Source: Dehalococcoidia bacterium (GTDB lineage: Bacteria > Chloroflexota > Dehalococcoidia > Lucifugimonadales > Lucifugimonadaceae). From it: DNA of 64,000 nt. Made by a program: the position numbers and the translations under genes. Under the pieces are notes generated by a model. The model searched no databases. It was given only the letters and a program-made list of their open reading frames with translations, and was not told the origin of the DNA. Location: assembly GCA_022819585.1 (NCBI GenBank), contig JAJEGY010000023.1:1-64000 (forward strand). Reading direction: 5' to 3'. Numbering within the stretch: the stretch's first letter is position 1; every line of letters starts with the position of its first letter. Positions 56,879 to 64,000 of the stretch are shown here, piece by piece.

Positions 56879-58492
56879 ATGCGGGCCATCGGATACGTCC
56901 GGCTATGCGACGCCGAAGATGGTGATGGCTTGTCGGGCGAAAGGACGTCAACGAGCTGGCAGGCTTCCGTTACCGAAGACGCCGGAACTTGGGGACAGAT
57001 ATCCGAAATCGAGAGCCGATTGAGGAGCACGGCTTCGGATCCTGTCGATCAGATCGTAGAGTTTTGTCTAGGCGGTGGGCATCATCTTTCGGAGATATTG
57101 GGTGTTACGGGATTTGATGAGTTTTTTGAGGCTGTGGAGGCGGAGCTGAACGAGGAGGTGGGCACGGCGTTTCGTCGACAAATACCGGAAGAGTTCGGAG
57201 ATAGACAGTTTGCAGAGTTGATGGAACGGTTGGAAGGCCGGCATGGAAAGCCGGCGCTGGTGGTGATTCCGGACTCGACGCATCTGGCAGATGATCTTGA
57301 GACGTTGGTTGAGCGTCTGCTGTATATCAGGCGGTCTGGCTCGGATGCGATTTGTACGGATATGGAGTTGCCGGACCCGCTGCAGAACGGCGAGGAGTTG
57401 CTCGGTTTGCGGGGTGAGCCGGATTGGCTGCGTAAACGGATACGGAGCACGATACGTGAGAAGGCATCTCGGGGGAAGGTGTTGGGTCGGATGCCGTATG
57501 GCTATCGCTGTGGTGCGGACGGGACGCTGAAGCCTGTTCCGGGAGAAGCCAAGGTGGTGAAGCAGATTTACGAGTGGTATGTGGGCATCGACGGTGAGGA
57601 AGCTGGCAAGAGCGAGGAGGTTGCCAAAGGAGTGGGGATGCGGTTGATTGCGCAGAGGTTGGCGGCAGAAGGTGTGCCGACGCGTACTGGTAAGCCGTGG
57701 TCGACGGCTACGGTGTCGATCATCTTGAAGAACCGGGTTTACGTGGGGACTTATACCAGATATGGTTTCGTGGTTTCGGGTAACCATGAGCCGGTCATCA
57801 GCAGGTCGCTGTTCCGCAAGGCGCAGGATGCGCTGATGGTCAAGCAGCGGCAGCGGAGATTGTCAAAGTCGGAAGACCCGTTTTTGCTGGGCGGGTTGTT
57901 GCGTTGCGGTGAGTGCGGTCATGGTGTGCCGGGGTTGACGCGTCGGCGTAGTTGGCGTCGTCAGGACGATACGACAGAGACGAAGACGTATCGTTATTAC
58001 GAGTTCTATGAGTGTCAACACCGTAGGTCGGGTAAGGACGGGAAGGGCAATGGACAGTGTCCCAGATGGCGTGCGGATGATTTGGATGGCGAGGTGCGCA
58101 GAGTGGTGGGAGGATGGTTGCCTGAGATGGTGAAAAAGATCAGGCCGATAGATACGAAATTGCCTTTGGAGGAGCAGCTGGAGAACGCGGAGAAGACGTT
58201 TTTGAACGAGGCGCGCGTGGTGTCGACAGGAAGGGGGGATTTGGAGAATCTGGAGCCGTTTCTTTCAGATATCAAACGGCTCCGAGGGTTGATCGAGGAA
58301 GAGAGGCGCGTCGCTGCCAGCGGGAACGGGGCAGCAAATGGGAAGGTTTCCAGGGAGCGGTTGACGCGTGATTTGATTGCGGACGCGGTGGGATCGGATG
58401 ATGTATTGAAGGCTCGAGAGGCTTTGACGGCACTGGTGGACGATGTGGTGGTTACGGATGATTCGGTGACGGTGAAACCGCGGATGTCATAG
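56879..58492 (+). CDS. Large serine recombinase-family protein with degenerate catalytic domain
   Basis: A 537-residue protein with the architecture of large serine recombinases: N-terminal resolvase-like fold, recombinase DNA-binding domain (REKASRGKVLGRMPYGYRC ... MRLIAQRLAAEGVPTRTGKPWSTATVSIILKNRVYVGTYTRYG), zinc ribbon (LRCGECGHG ... YECQHR ... QCPRWR) and coiled coil. The catalytic Ser of YxRVSx reads YVRLCDAED (Ser to Cys), and the later D-R-L-x-R helix reads PDSTHLADD, losing both arginines. Strand exchange is therefore unlikely; it may be a domesticated DNA-binding protein. It lies 5 bp after the zinc-ribbon gene and 34 bp before rnpB. Confidence 0.85.
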   Translation: MRAIGYVRLCDAEDGDGLSGERTSTSWQASVTEDAGTWGQISEIESRLRSTASDPVDQIVEFCLGGGHHLSEILGVTGFDEFFEAVEAELNEEVGTAFRRQIPEEFGDRQFAELMERLEGRHGKPALVVIPDSTHLADDLETLVERLLYIRRSGSDAICTDMELPDPLQNGEELLGLRGEPDWLRKRIRSTIREKASRGKVLGRMPYGYRCGADGTLKPVPGEAKVVKQIYEWYVGIDGEEAGKSEEVAKGVGMRLIAQRLAAEGVPTRTGKPWSTATVSIILKNRVYVGTYTRYGFVVSGNHEPVISRSLFRKAQDALMVKQRQRRLSKSEDPFLLGGLLRCGECGHGVPGLTRRRSWRRQDDTTETKTYRYYEFYECQHRRSGKDGKGNGQCPRWRADDLDGEVRRVVGGWLPEMVKKIRPIDTKLPLEEQLENAEKTFLNEARVVSTGRGDLENLEPFLSDIKRLRGLIEEERRVAASGNGAANGKVSRERLTRDLIADAVGSDDVLKAREALTALVDDVVVTDDSVTVKPRMS

Positions 58493-58523
58493 CTCTTCCA
58501 GCCGCGGTGTTACTCTGAAATCA

Positions 58524-58943
58524 GAGCGAGGCGGACGGGCGACCACTGCGGATGCGATTCAGTTCGTGTTCGTGGAGGAAAGTCCGAGCACCGGACGGGC
58601 AGGAGCGCCTGCTAACGGCAGGGCGGGGTGACCCGACGGAAAGTGCAACAGAAAGCAAACCGCCTGAGGCTTTTGGCTGAAGGTAAGGGCGAACGGGTGC
58701 GGTAAGAGCGCACCGCGTCGGCGGTAACGTCGGCGGCATTGCAAACCCCGCTCGGTGCAAGGCCAAATAGGGGAGCGTCAAGACGAGTGCCCGCGTCAGT
58801 TCCCGGGTAGGCCGCTAGAGGTCACGGGCGACCGTGATTCGAGATGGATGGTCGCACAGGGTTGGAAGGCAGAGGGATGAAGGCCTGCGGGTCGTAAACC
58901 TCGCTGGAACCTGGACAGAACTCGGCTTATAGTCCGCCTCGCC
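58524..58943 (+). ncRNA. rnpB: RNase P RNA, bacterial type A
   Basis: The catalytic RNA that matures tRNA 5' ends. GCGAGGCGGAC (58526-58536) and GTCCGCCTCGC (58932-58942) form the P1 helix. Conserved regions are GGAGGAAAGTCCGAGC from 58574, AGAGGGATGAAGG near 58871 and ACAGAACTCGGCTTATAG at 58915. About 420 nt, full length. Its last 29 nt are repeated exactly at 60898-60926 and in diverged form at about 61680-61725. Confidence 0.97.
58915..58943 (+). repeat. rnpB 3'-end direct repeat, copy 1 (attL-like)
   Basis: The 29-bp rnpB 3' end from ACAGAACTCGG to CCGCCTCGCC. It is identical to 60898-60926; similarity stops abruptly on both sides, as expected of an integration core that regenerates the RNA gene. 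Confidence 0.9.
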
Positions 58944-59069
58944 TGCCTGACACCTCACTTTTTATGTGTGATGCGGCAAAGTGAAATAGATCGAGTTGAT
59001 AAAATACGTTGCCGACTGATAAGTATCGGTGAACAATAAACGAATCGACCTCGTGGGAGGAAGAGTATA

Positions 59070-60866
59070 GTGATGAATGGCACGAAGGAAGACCGAATAG
59101 GTGTCGGTGTTCTGAATCCTGGAGAGCTTTTCGGCGAACAAATCCACTACCAAATCCCTCGGTTTCAACGACGGTACATCTGGAACAAAGAGAAGCACTG
59201 GCAACCATTGTGGACAGATGTCAAAGGCGTCTCAGATCAATGCTACTCTGGCAGCAAGCCGAACCCACATTTTCTTGGTGCTGTCGTGTTGCAGCATGTC
59301 TTCAAAGGTATCGGTCAAACCCAAACTAGGCTCGTGGTTGACGGTCAACAGCGTTTGACCACGTTGCAACTTCTAATTGATGCTACTCACAAGTCGTACA
59401 CGGATAGAGGGTACCAACCTGAAAATCCACTGTCAGAACTCGTACGGAACGAACAGAAACCGACAGGCAATAATACCGATCATGTGTTCAAAGTATGGCC
59501 AACTGTCATAGACCAACCTTCGTTTCGCCAAGTGCTCTCCGATGAAACGATCGAAGACTTGGATGCGCCTATCGCTCTCGCACACGAGTATTTTCGCAAC
59601 GAGATAGACAAGTGGCTTGACGCTGAGCCAGACAATCTTTCAGCTCGAGTTGAAGCATTGCTACGAGCACTGCGAAGCCTTTTGCATATGGTCGTCATTG
59701 ACTTGACTCCTACCGATAATCCACACGTCATCTTCGAATCATTGAATGCGCGTGGGGAAAGGCTGCTTGAATCAGACCTCATCAAAAATATGGTTATGTA
59801 CGAGGCAGACCGAGAAGGTCTCGTAGAGGGTACAACGAACCCCGACTGGCTGTGGGATTTCAACAGTCGGTGGTGGGCAACTGAGATTGGGCGCGGTCGG
59901 ATCAAACAGGGACGTATTGACATTTACCTCAATCAATGGCTGATCATGCGGACCGCTAAATTCATCTCAAACGACGATGTATTCTTTGAGTTTCGCCGTT
60001 ACAAAGATGAAATTAAACTTCCAATCCAAAAAATCGCCATAGACATCAAGGACATCGGTGAGATTTATCGATCACTAGAAACGGAGAAATCACATGGCGG
60101 CTTCGAGTTTCCCACTTACCTGAGACAATTCCTATATCGTCGGCGAGTTATGCAGCTTGGGGTAATCACACCGGTATTGTTGTGGTTATACTCGACTGAA
60201 ATTCCGTCTGATCAGTTAGAGAAAGGTATTCGTGCTTTAGAAAGCCACGCGATCAGACGCATGATATTGCGCAACAGGACGGCAGGACTGAATCGCACGT
60301 ACGTCGAACTGATCCGGATTCTGGAAAGTTCTGATCCGATGATCGCAGGCGATGTCATCGTAGGATTTTTGTCGCGCAAAGATTCCAACGTCGCTTCTTG
60401 GCCCACAAATGCTGAAATTGAGGAAGCGTTTTTAAATCAAAACTCATATCGCGGATTGACTCGGGGGCGCTTGAGGATCGTTTTGGAGGGATTAGAACAG
60501 GGACTTAGGTCAGAGAAGGCTGAAGAGCAAGAACCGCGTCGCGATCTAACTATCGAACACGTAATGCCTCAAGAGTGGAGGGAGAACTACCCTCTGCCTC
60601 CGGGAGTTGCATCAGAAGATCGTGACCATACAATCCATACACTTGGAAATCTCACGCTCGTGAATCGGCCACTCAACTCGGCCATGTCAAACGCGCCATG
60701 GATAGGCAAGCGCGAAGAACTCAGTAAACATAGCACCTTATTTTTGAATAAGGAACTTGTTGATGACTATGACGACGTTACTTGGGGCGAAGCACAGATT
60801 GAGGTTAGGGCGCGCCGCCTAAGTCAGGTGGCAATCAAGGTTTGGCCATACGCCGATCAACTGTGA
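59070..60866 (+). CDS. DUF262-DUF1524 protein (GmrSD-like defence nuclease)
   Basis: A 598-residue protein fusing a DUF262 domain (YQIPRFQRRYIWNKEKHW, LVVDGQQRLTTLQLLIDA, VIFESLNARGERLLESDLIKN) to a C-terminal DUF1524 HNH-type nuclease (TIEHVMPQEW, HTLGNLTLVNRPLNSAMSN). This is the single-chain form of GmrS/GmrD type IV restriction enzymes, which cut modified phage DNA using nucleotide hydrolysis. Starts at GTG 59070 or ATG 59073 after GGGAGGA. Rows 59401-59460 and 60001-60060 are 48% and 37% GC against 68% in 57901-57960, suggesting transfer. It is the only gene between rnpB repeat copies 1 and 2. Confidence 0.88.
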   Translation: MMNGTKEDRIGVGVLNPGELFGEQIHYQIPRFQRRYIWNKEKHWQPLWTDVKGVSDQCYSGSKPNPHFLGAVVLQHVFKGIGQTQTRLVVDGQQRLTTLQLLIDATHKSYTDRGYQPENPLSELVRNEQKPTGNNTDHVFKVWPTVIDQPSFRQVLSDETIEDLDAPIALAHEYFRNEIDKWLDAEPDNLSARVEALLRALRSLLHMVVIDLTPTDNPHVIFESLNARGERLLESDLIKNMVMYEADREGLVEGTTNPDWLWDFNSRWWATEIGRGRIKQGRIDIYLNQWLIMRTAKFISNDDVFFEFRRYKDEIKLPIQKIAIDIKDIGEIYRSLETEKSHGGFEFPTYLRQFLYRRRVMQLGVITPVLLWLYSTEIPSDQLEKGIRALESHAIRRMILRNRTAGLNRTYVELIRILESSDPMIAGDVIVGFLSRKDSNVASWPTNAEIEEAFLNQNSYRGLTRGRLRIVLEGLEQGLRSEKAEEQEPRRDLTIEHVMPQEWRENYPLPPGVASEDRDHTIHTLGNLTLVNRPLNSAMSNAPWIGKREELSKHSTLFLNKELVDDYDDVTWGEAQIEVRARRLSQVAIKVWPYADQL

Positions 60867-60897
60867 CCGGGGTGTGTGGCGGCTAAACTAAATCCGA

Positions 60898-60926
60898 ACA
60901 GAACTCGGCTTATAGTCCGCCTCGCC
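60898..60926 (+). repeat. rnpB 3'-end direct repeat, copy 2 (attR-like)
   Basis: An exact 29-bp copy of the rnpB 3' end, in the same orientation, 1,983 bp downstream of copy 1 and not attached to an RNase P RNA. The following GAACGGGTTTTTC may be the original downstream flank. Confidence 0.9.
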
Positions 60927-60959
60927 GAGGATTGTGGGTTTCGAACGGGTTTTTCTTTG

Positions 60960-61346
60960 TCACCATAGCCGCTGGACGCCGTAGCGGTCGAACGCGGTTT
61001 CGTTGGATATTAGAACCAGGTTGTCTGAGATGGCTTGCGCGATGAGCATCCGGTCGAACGGGTCGCGATGGGGACCGGGCAGGGATCCGGCGCGGAGGGC
61101 GTGGTGGAACGTTACCGGCAGTTCGTTGAAACCATCACCTGCGACCCTGTTGCGAAAGTCGTCTACCAACGCTGCGACGCTTGGCATTTTGCCCAGGTGA
61201 AACTTTATAGCGATTTCAAATGCGGAGGCTGCACTCACGAATGTGTCGTTAGACGGGTTCTCGATTGCTCGCCGGGCCCTTGTGGACAGTCTTTGGTTTC
61301 CCGCGAACCACCACACGACTGCGTGGGTGTCTAACAGCAGTTGCAA
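60960..61346 (-). CDS. vapC: VapC-type PIN-domain toxin
   Basis: A 128-residue PIN-domain ribonuclease. Acidic active-site residues lie in LLLDTHAVVWW (Asp), ASAFEIAIKFHLGK (Glu), DPFDRMLIAQA (Asp) and LISNETAFDRYG. VapC toxins cleave tRNA or rRNA when the antitoxin is lost. The TTG start lies 3 bp after the antitoxin stop, so the pair is coupled. Confidence 0.9.
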   Translation of the reverse strand: MQLLLDTHAVVWWFAGNQRLSTRARRAIENPSNDTFVSAASAFEIAIKFHLGKMPSVAALVDDFRNRVAGDGFNELPVTFHHALRAGSLPGPHRDPFDRMLIAQAISDNLVLISNETAFDRYGVQRLW

Positions 61347-61349
61347 GGA

Positions 61350-61583
61350 TTAACCGCCTTCCCACAACTTCAACTCTTCCTCAGGCAACGGGTCGAAGAA
61401 ACTGTCATCCAGTTCGATCAGCCCTTTCATGGAACCGAACTGCCGTTTACCTTTGGGGGCGTAGGGTACCAACTTCGCGACGGGTTTACCGTTGCGGGCA
61501 ATCACCACATCTTTGCCTGCCTCGGCGTCCGCCAATAGGCGCGAGAGGTGAGTTTTCGCTTCATGCACGTTGACAGTTACCAT
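61350..61583 (-). CDS. vapB: VapB/Phd-type antitoxin
   Basis: A 77-residue Phd/YefM-like antitoxin: VTVNVHEAKTHLSRLLADAEAGKDVVIARNGKPVAKLVPY is the DNA-binding, dimerising N-terminus; the C-terminal FGSMKGLIELDDSFFDPLPEEELKLW wraps the PIN toxin. ATG 61583 is preferred over GTG 61586, with AAGGAG 7 bp away. It is first in the two-gene operon. Confidence 0.9.
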   Translation of the reverse strand: MVTVNVHEAKTHLSRLLADAEAGKDVVIARNGKPVAKLVPYAPKGKRQFGSMKGLIELDDSFFDPLPEEELKLWEGG

Positions 61584-61604
61584 CACCGAACTCCTTGACG
61601 ATTG

Positions 61605-61618
61605 ATTAGCTAATTATA
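61605..61618 (-). promoter_or_regulatory. vapBC -10 and operator palindrome
   Basis: A minus-strand TATAAT (61618-61613) overlaps the perfect palindrome ATTAGCTAAT (61605-61614), 20-35 bp upstream of vapB. This is the arrangement expected for autorepression by VapBC. Confidence 0.5.
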
Positions 61619-61679
61619 TGACTAACCGAGGATGTTAGTACACGGCTGATGAAGGAGGAATGGGAGCTAGGAGGGCCTC

Positions 61680-61725
61680 AACCTCGCTGGAGAATGAGCG
61701 TGACTCGGATTAGGGTCCGGCTCGC
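61680..61725 (+). repeat. Diverged third copy of the rnpB 3' end
   Basis: AACCTCGCTGGA (61680-61691) is identical to rnpB 58897-58908. After the same 12-nt spacing comes CTCGGATTAGGGTCCGG then CTCGC, matching rnpB 58921-58942 at 18 of 22 positions. Overall about 34 of 46 positions match without gaps. It extends 18 bp further into rnpB than copies 1 and 2 share. Confidence 0.7.
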
Positions 61726-61762
61726 AGGGTTGTTGCTTTGATGTTTCGTGGGAGAACCCGAG

Positions 61763-62122
61763 TCATCGTTCTTCGGTCAATTCGATCATCCGGATGACGA
61801 ATTGCCTAGTTAGATCGCGGTTCTCTTCGAACTGGTGGTCTTCCATCCAGCCGTGGTAAAAGTTCGAGTGGAGGGCTTCTGCGACTTTGAAGTTTGAGTA
61901 AAGCGCAGGTTCTCCGACTTCCTCGGCGAAACGTTTCACGAACTGAGTAGTTGCAGCATGTTTTTGAGCTTTGATTCCACGTCGATGCATCTCGGCAATG
62001 GCGACATGGGACGCGGCGCCCCAAAGTTTTTCGGATGCTTGAAAGATGTCGCCAGCTTCGTACTCGATATCGGCATCGTCGAGAAACTGTTTTGCGATTG
62101 CGATATGTTCGGTTGCTAACAT
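61763..62122 (-). CDS. PaREP1-family/HEPN-like protein
   Basis: A 119-residue all-helical protein: EHIAIAKQFLDDADIEYEAGDIFQASEKLWGAASHVAIAEMHRRG resembles the PaREP1 (PF05942) helical family related to HEPN domains. No RxxxxH RNase motif is obvious, so toxin activity is not assumed. The ATG at 62122 (AAGAGAA just upstream) is preferred over a TTG at 62179 that would overlap the preceding gene. Confidence 0.65.
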   Translation of the reverse strand: MLATEHIAIAKQFLDDADIEYEAGDIFQASEKLWGAASHVAIAEMHRRGIKAQKHAATTQFVKRFAEEVGEPALYSNFKVAEALHSNFYHGWMEDHQFEENRDLTRQFVIRMIELTEER

Positions 62123-62162
62123 TTCTCTTGGGTTCTGAAATTGGACAGTGGTTGTACGGGGC

Positions 62163-62405
62163 TTAATCCACCACTTCAAGCGTAGCGATGCGCGGTGCGT
62201 GGATGTTTAGGGATGCGCGCATGAATTGGTAGACGGCGTCGGTCATGGGGACGCATTCGGGGCAGTCTTCGTTGGTGCCGGCGATGTATTTGACCTTCAT
62301 GTAGTCGTCGGAGAGTTCAAGGAGCTCGAGGGAGCCGCCTTCCGAACCGACCATCACGCCGATGTTGTCCATGACCATGTTGATTGCGGGATCCGCGGTC
62401 TTCAT
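62163..62405 (-). CDS. NifU C-terminal-domain-like protein
   Basis: An 80-residue protein resembling the NifU C-terminal Fe-S scaffold domain: INMVMDNIGVMVGSEGGSLELLELSDDYMKVKYIAG then DCPECVPM, with a CxxC as in that family. It could carry or transfer Fe-S clusters, although the spacing is slightly atypical. AAGGA precedes the ATG. It lies 40 bp before the PaREP1-like gene on the same strand. Confidence 0.7.
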   Translation of the reverse strand: MKTADPAINMVMDNIGVMVGSEGGSLELLELSDDYMKVKYIAGTNEDCPECVPMTDAVYQFMRASLNIHAPRIATLEVVD

Positions 62406-62492
62406 TTGGGTTGTCCTTGGGTTTTAGTGTCTTGTGTGATTGTAATGGAGGCTTCTTCGGGAAAAACACATACGGTTTTACCGGACTACTTT

Positions 62493-62693
62493 TCAGCCGA
62501 TCAATCCCAGCATCGACGCGATCATCCACGCGATCAGTGCGAAGATGCCGACGTATAACGATATGGAGCAGACGAACATGACTACGACGGTCACGAAACC
62601 GAGCACCGATTTTCCGTCGGGATCGGCGACAGTCAAGGTATCGTTTGGATCTCCGTCTGGCTCGAAGCGGTAGGTGTGATATTCCTCAGGCAT
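62493..62693 (-). CDS. Small hypothetical membrane protein
   Basis: A 66-residue protein: a polar acidic N-terminus (MPEEYHTYRFEPDGDPNDTLTVADPDG) and one long or two short hydrophobic helices (VLGFVTVVVMFVCSISLYVGIFALIAWMIASML). The binding site is weak and no family is recognised. Coding is supported by the sharp polar/hydrophobic partition. Confidence 0.55.
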   Translation of the reverse strand: MPEEYHTYRFEPDGDPNDTLTVADPDGKSVLGFVTVVVMFVCSISLYVGIFALIAWMIASMLGLIG

Positions 62694-62803
62694 CGGTAGT
62701 GATCCGCAACTAGACGAATCCGGTTTTAGGCTCGAAACACCTCCTCCATAAGGGGTGCATCATCGGTCGGGTATGACCATATGTAAGTCCCTATTTTTAG
62801 GGG

Positions 62804-63700
62804 TCAGCCGTCGGTGCGGAGGTTGACGTTTGAGATTTCCTGCTGGATTTCGCCGACTACTTCGTTGCGTTTTTGGCCCCAGCCTCGATTGAGAGCTTCG
62901 ATTAGTCGGGCTTCGGTCAGGTTGGCTAGCGGTTGCGGGACGCGGAGGGAGCGGGCGATCTCGTTGGCTAGGCGGACGTCTTTGGCTCCGAGGTCGAGGT
63001 AGAAGGTGAATTCGGTGTCGTCGTAGTCTTTTGGTGGGCGTTCGAATCCGTCGAATGGCCGACGCTTTCCGCCGGATCCTTCGTGTATGGCTTTGACGAG
63101 GACGTCGAGTTCGACACCTGCTTTGACGCCTGCCGTTACTACCTCCATGCGTGCCATGCCGACGATGGCACCGAAAAGCTGGTTCATCAGCTTGCAGATG
63201 GTGCCGGTGCCGATGCCGCCACAGTATTGGACTTTGTCGCCCATTGCGTCGAGGGTTGGTTTGATGGCGAGGAAGGTGTCGTGGTCGCCACCGACGTAAA
63301 CGGAGAGGTCTTTTTCAATAGCGCCGATTACGCCTCCGCTGACGGGGGTGTCGAGGAAGGTGATGCCTTGGTCGGCGTATCGGGAGTGGAGGGAACGGAC
63401 CAAGTCAAGGGAGTTGGAGGTGCAGTCGATGACGACCGTGTCTTGGTCTACTCCGTCAGATATGCCGTCGTCGCCGAAGCTGACTGCTTCGACGTGTTGG
63501 GGCATGGGTAGGCATGTGACTACCAAGTCTTTTCCCGCGGCTGCTTCGGCTGGGGTATCAGCCCAGTTAGCGCCGTCTTCGAGCATGTCGGTGGCGGCTT
63601 CGGGTCGGAGGTCGTGGACGGTGAACTCCTCGGCGGCAGCCATCATATGTTTGGCCATGGGTTTGCCCATGTGCCCGATGCCGATCCATGCGATTTTCAT
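62804..63700 (-). CDS. 3-hydroxyisobutyrate dehydrogenase-family (beta-hydroxyacid) NAD(P) oxidoreductase
   Basis: A 298-residue beta-hydroxyacid dehydrogenase: MKIAWIGIGHMGKPMAKHMM (Rossmann GxGxMGxxM), CLPMPQHVEAV, the substrate motif FLDTPVSGGVIGAIEKDLSVYVGG and the catalytic-Lys region GTGTICKLMNQLFGAIVGMARMEV. It might act on 3-hydroxyisobutyrate, tartronate semialdehyde or a related acid. The ATG at 63700 with GAGGA upstream is chosen because the nucleotide-binding motif starts there; the ORF extends 72 codons further without conservation. Confidence 0.9.
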   Translation of the reverse strand: MKIAWIGIGHMGKPMAKHMMAAAEEFTVHDLRPEAATDMLEDGANWADTPAEAAAGKDLVVTCLPMPQHVEAVSFGDDGISDGVDQDTVVIDCTSNSLDLVRSLHSRYADQGITFLDTPVSGGVIGAIEKDLSVYVGGDHDTFLAIKPTLDAMGDKVQYCGGIGTGTICKLMNQLFGAIVGMARMEVVTAGVKAGVELDVLVKAIHEGSGGKRRPFDGFERPPKDYDDTEFTFYLDLGAKDVRLANEIARSLRVPQPLANLTEARLIEALNRGWGQKRNEVVGEIQQEISNVNLRTDG

Positions 63701-63899
63701 GTTAGTGTCCTCAACCGTCGGTGGAACATTGCACGATTGATGGCGTTCCCTTGTAGAAACTTGGATCAAACGCGAAGGTGCCTGTGGTGATGGAATGATT
63801 GTACTGAGAAATCTTTGATGGTGAGTTTGTCGTCGTCCCATTCGTGTACTTTCGTGGTGGTTACTCCCTTTGTGCGGTGTGTAACAGGTTGTTAATGTA

Positions 63900-63971
63900 T
63901 GTGTTTGTATGGCCACTTGGGGGGTGGCTGTGTTTTTGCTCCTCCCCCTGCGCCTTTTCAGGGGCGCAGGG
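63900..63971 (-). repeat. Two-hairpin dispersed repeat, copy B
   Basis: Minus-strand counterpart of 192-267: the 31 bp at 63941-63971 are an exact reverse complement of 192-222. The rest aligns with one gap, including the GCCAC/GTGGC hairpin and CATACAAACACA. It points toward the hydroxyacid dehydrogenase gene starting at 63700. Nothing else is recognised in 63701-64000. Confidence 0.7.
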
Positions 63972-64000
63972 TTGGCATCATCTTTTGGTTTTCGGTTACG

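Noticed and set aside
62701-62803. Short gene after a strong GGAGGAGGTG on the minus strand
   Set aside because: The only frame directly after it stops within a few codons, and the next gene start is about 45 bp away, too far for that site.

Overview
The window looks like a chromosomal segment of a Chloroflexota bacterium, most likely from the Dehalococcoidia / marine SAR202 side. This rests on protein character and gene content: an rpsF-ssb-ssb-rpsR block, an hspR-grpE-dnaK operon, enolase-superfamily sugar-acid dehydratase paralogs, a penicillin-acylase-like enzyme, frequent TTG/GTG starts and many small dispersed hairpin repeats. No 16S rRNA gene is present, so the placement is an inference. 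No tRNA gene or CRISPR array was seen.

Layout. 0.4-4.7 kb: ilvE, a membrane protein, a PAP2-like protein lacking both catalytic histidines, a PIG-L/LmbE deacetylase and glyA. 4.7-6.7 kb: rpsF, two tandem single-stranded DNA-binding proteins and rpsR with a long acidic tail. 6.8-10.5 kb: a SurA/parvulin-like membrane protein, hom and thrC. 10.5-15.5 kb: a CelD-type acetyltransferase, an MshA-like GT4 glycosyltransferase, a GH15 glucoamylase-type enzyme and an MshD-like double-GNAT protein. 15.55-26.35 kb: a T-box riboswitch with its terminator, followed by ilvB-ilvN-ilvC-leuA-[DUF805-like]-leuC-[DUF4328]-leuD-leuB and a closing terminator. This is a branched-chain amino acid operon carrying two membrane-protein passengers. 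26.5-32.6 kb: the acylase, two small proteins, an enolase-superfamily enzyme and 1.7 kb of gene-poor, repeat-rich DNA.

32.6-40.6 kb: a complete F-type ATP synthase set (atpZ/I-B-E-F-H-A-G-D-C). Its a-subunit carries an unusual insertion of about 150 residues, and dispersed repeats interrupt the cluster. 40.7-43 kb: a second enolase-superfamily enzyme, a DUF503 protein and two paralogous zinc-ribbon mini-proteins. 43.2-46.5 kb: hspR-grpE-dnaK. 46.5-56 kb: a histone-deacetylase-like hydrolase, a secreted peptidase-MA protein, an FAH-family enzyme, a MoxR-DUF58-DUF4129 module and pyruvate kinase.

56-61.8 kb is the most interesting part. A 26-codon leader ORF, a zinc-ribbon coiled-coil protein and a serine recombinase with an apparently dead catalytic domain lead directly into rnpB, the RNase P RNA gene. 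The 3' end of rnpB is repeated exactly (29 bp) 2 kb downstream, and again in diverged form (about 34 of 46 positions, ungapped) another 0.8 kb on. The first interval holds only an AT-richer DUF262-DUF1524 (GmrSD-like) defence gene; the second holds only a VapBC toxin-antitoxin pair. I read this as a stack of minimal defence cassettes inserted successively into the rnpB 3' end, with no integrase inside.

61.7-64 kb: a PaREP1/HEPN-like protein, a NifU-like protein, a small membrane protein and a 3-hydroxyisobutyrate-dehydrogenase-type enzyme. A two-hairpin repeat of 72-76 bp occurs once near each end of the window, each time upstream of a gene and in the same orientation relative to it.
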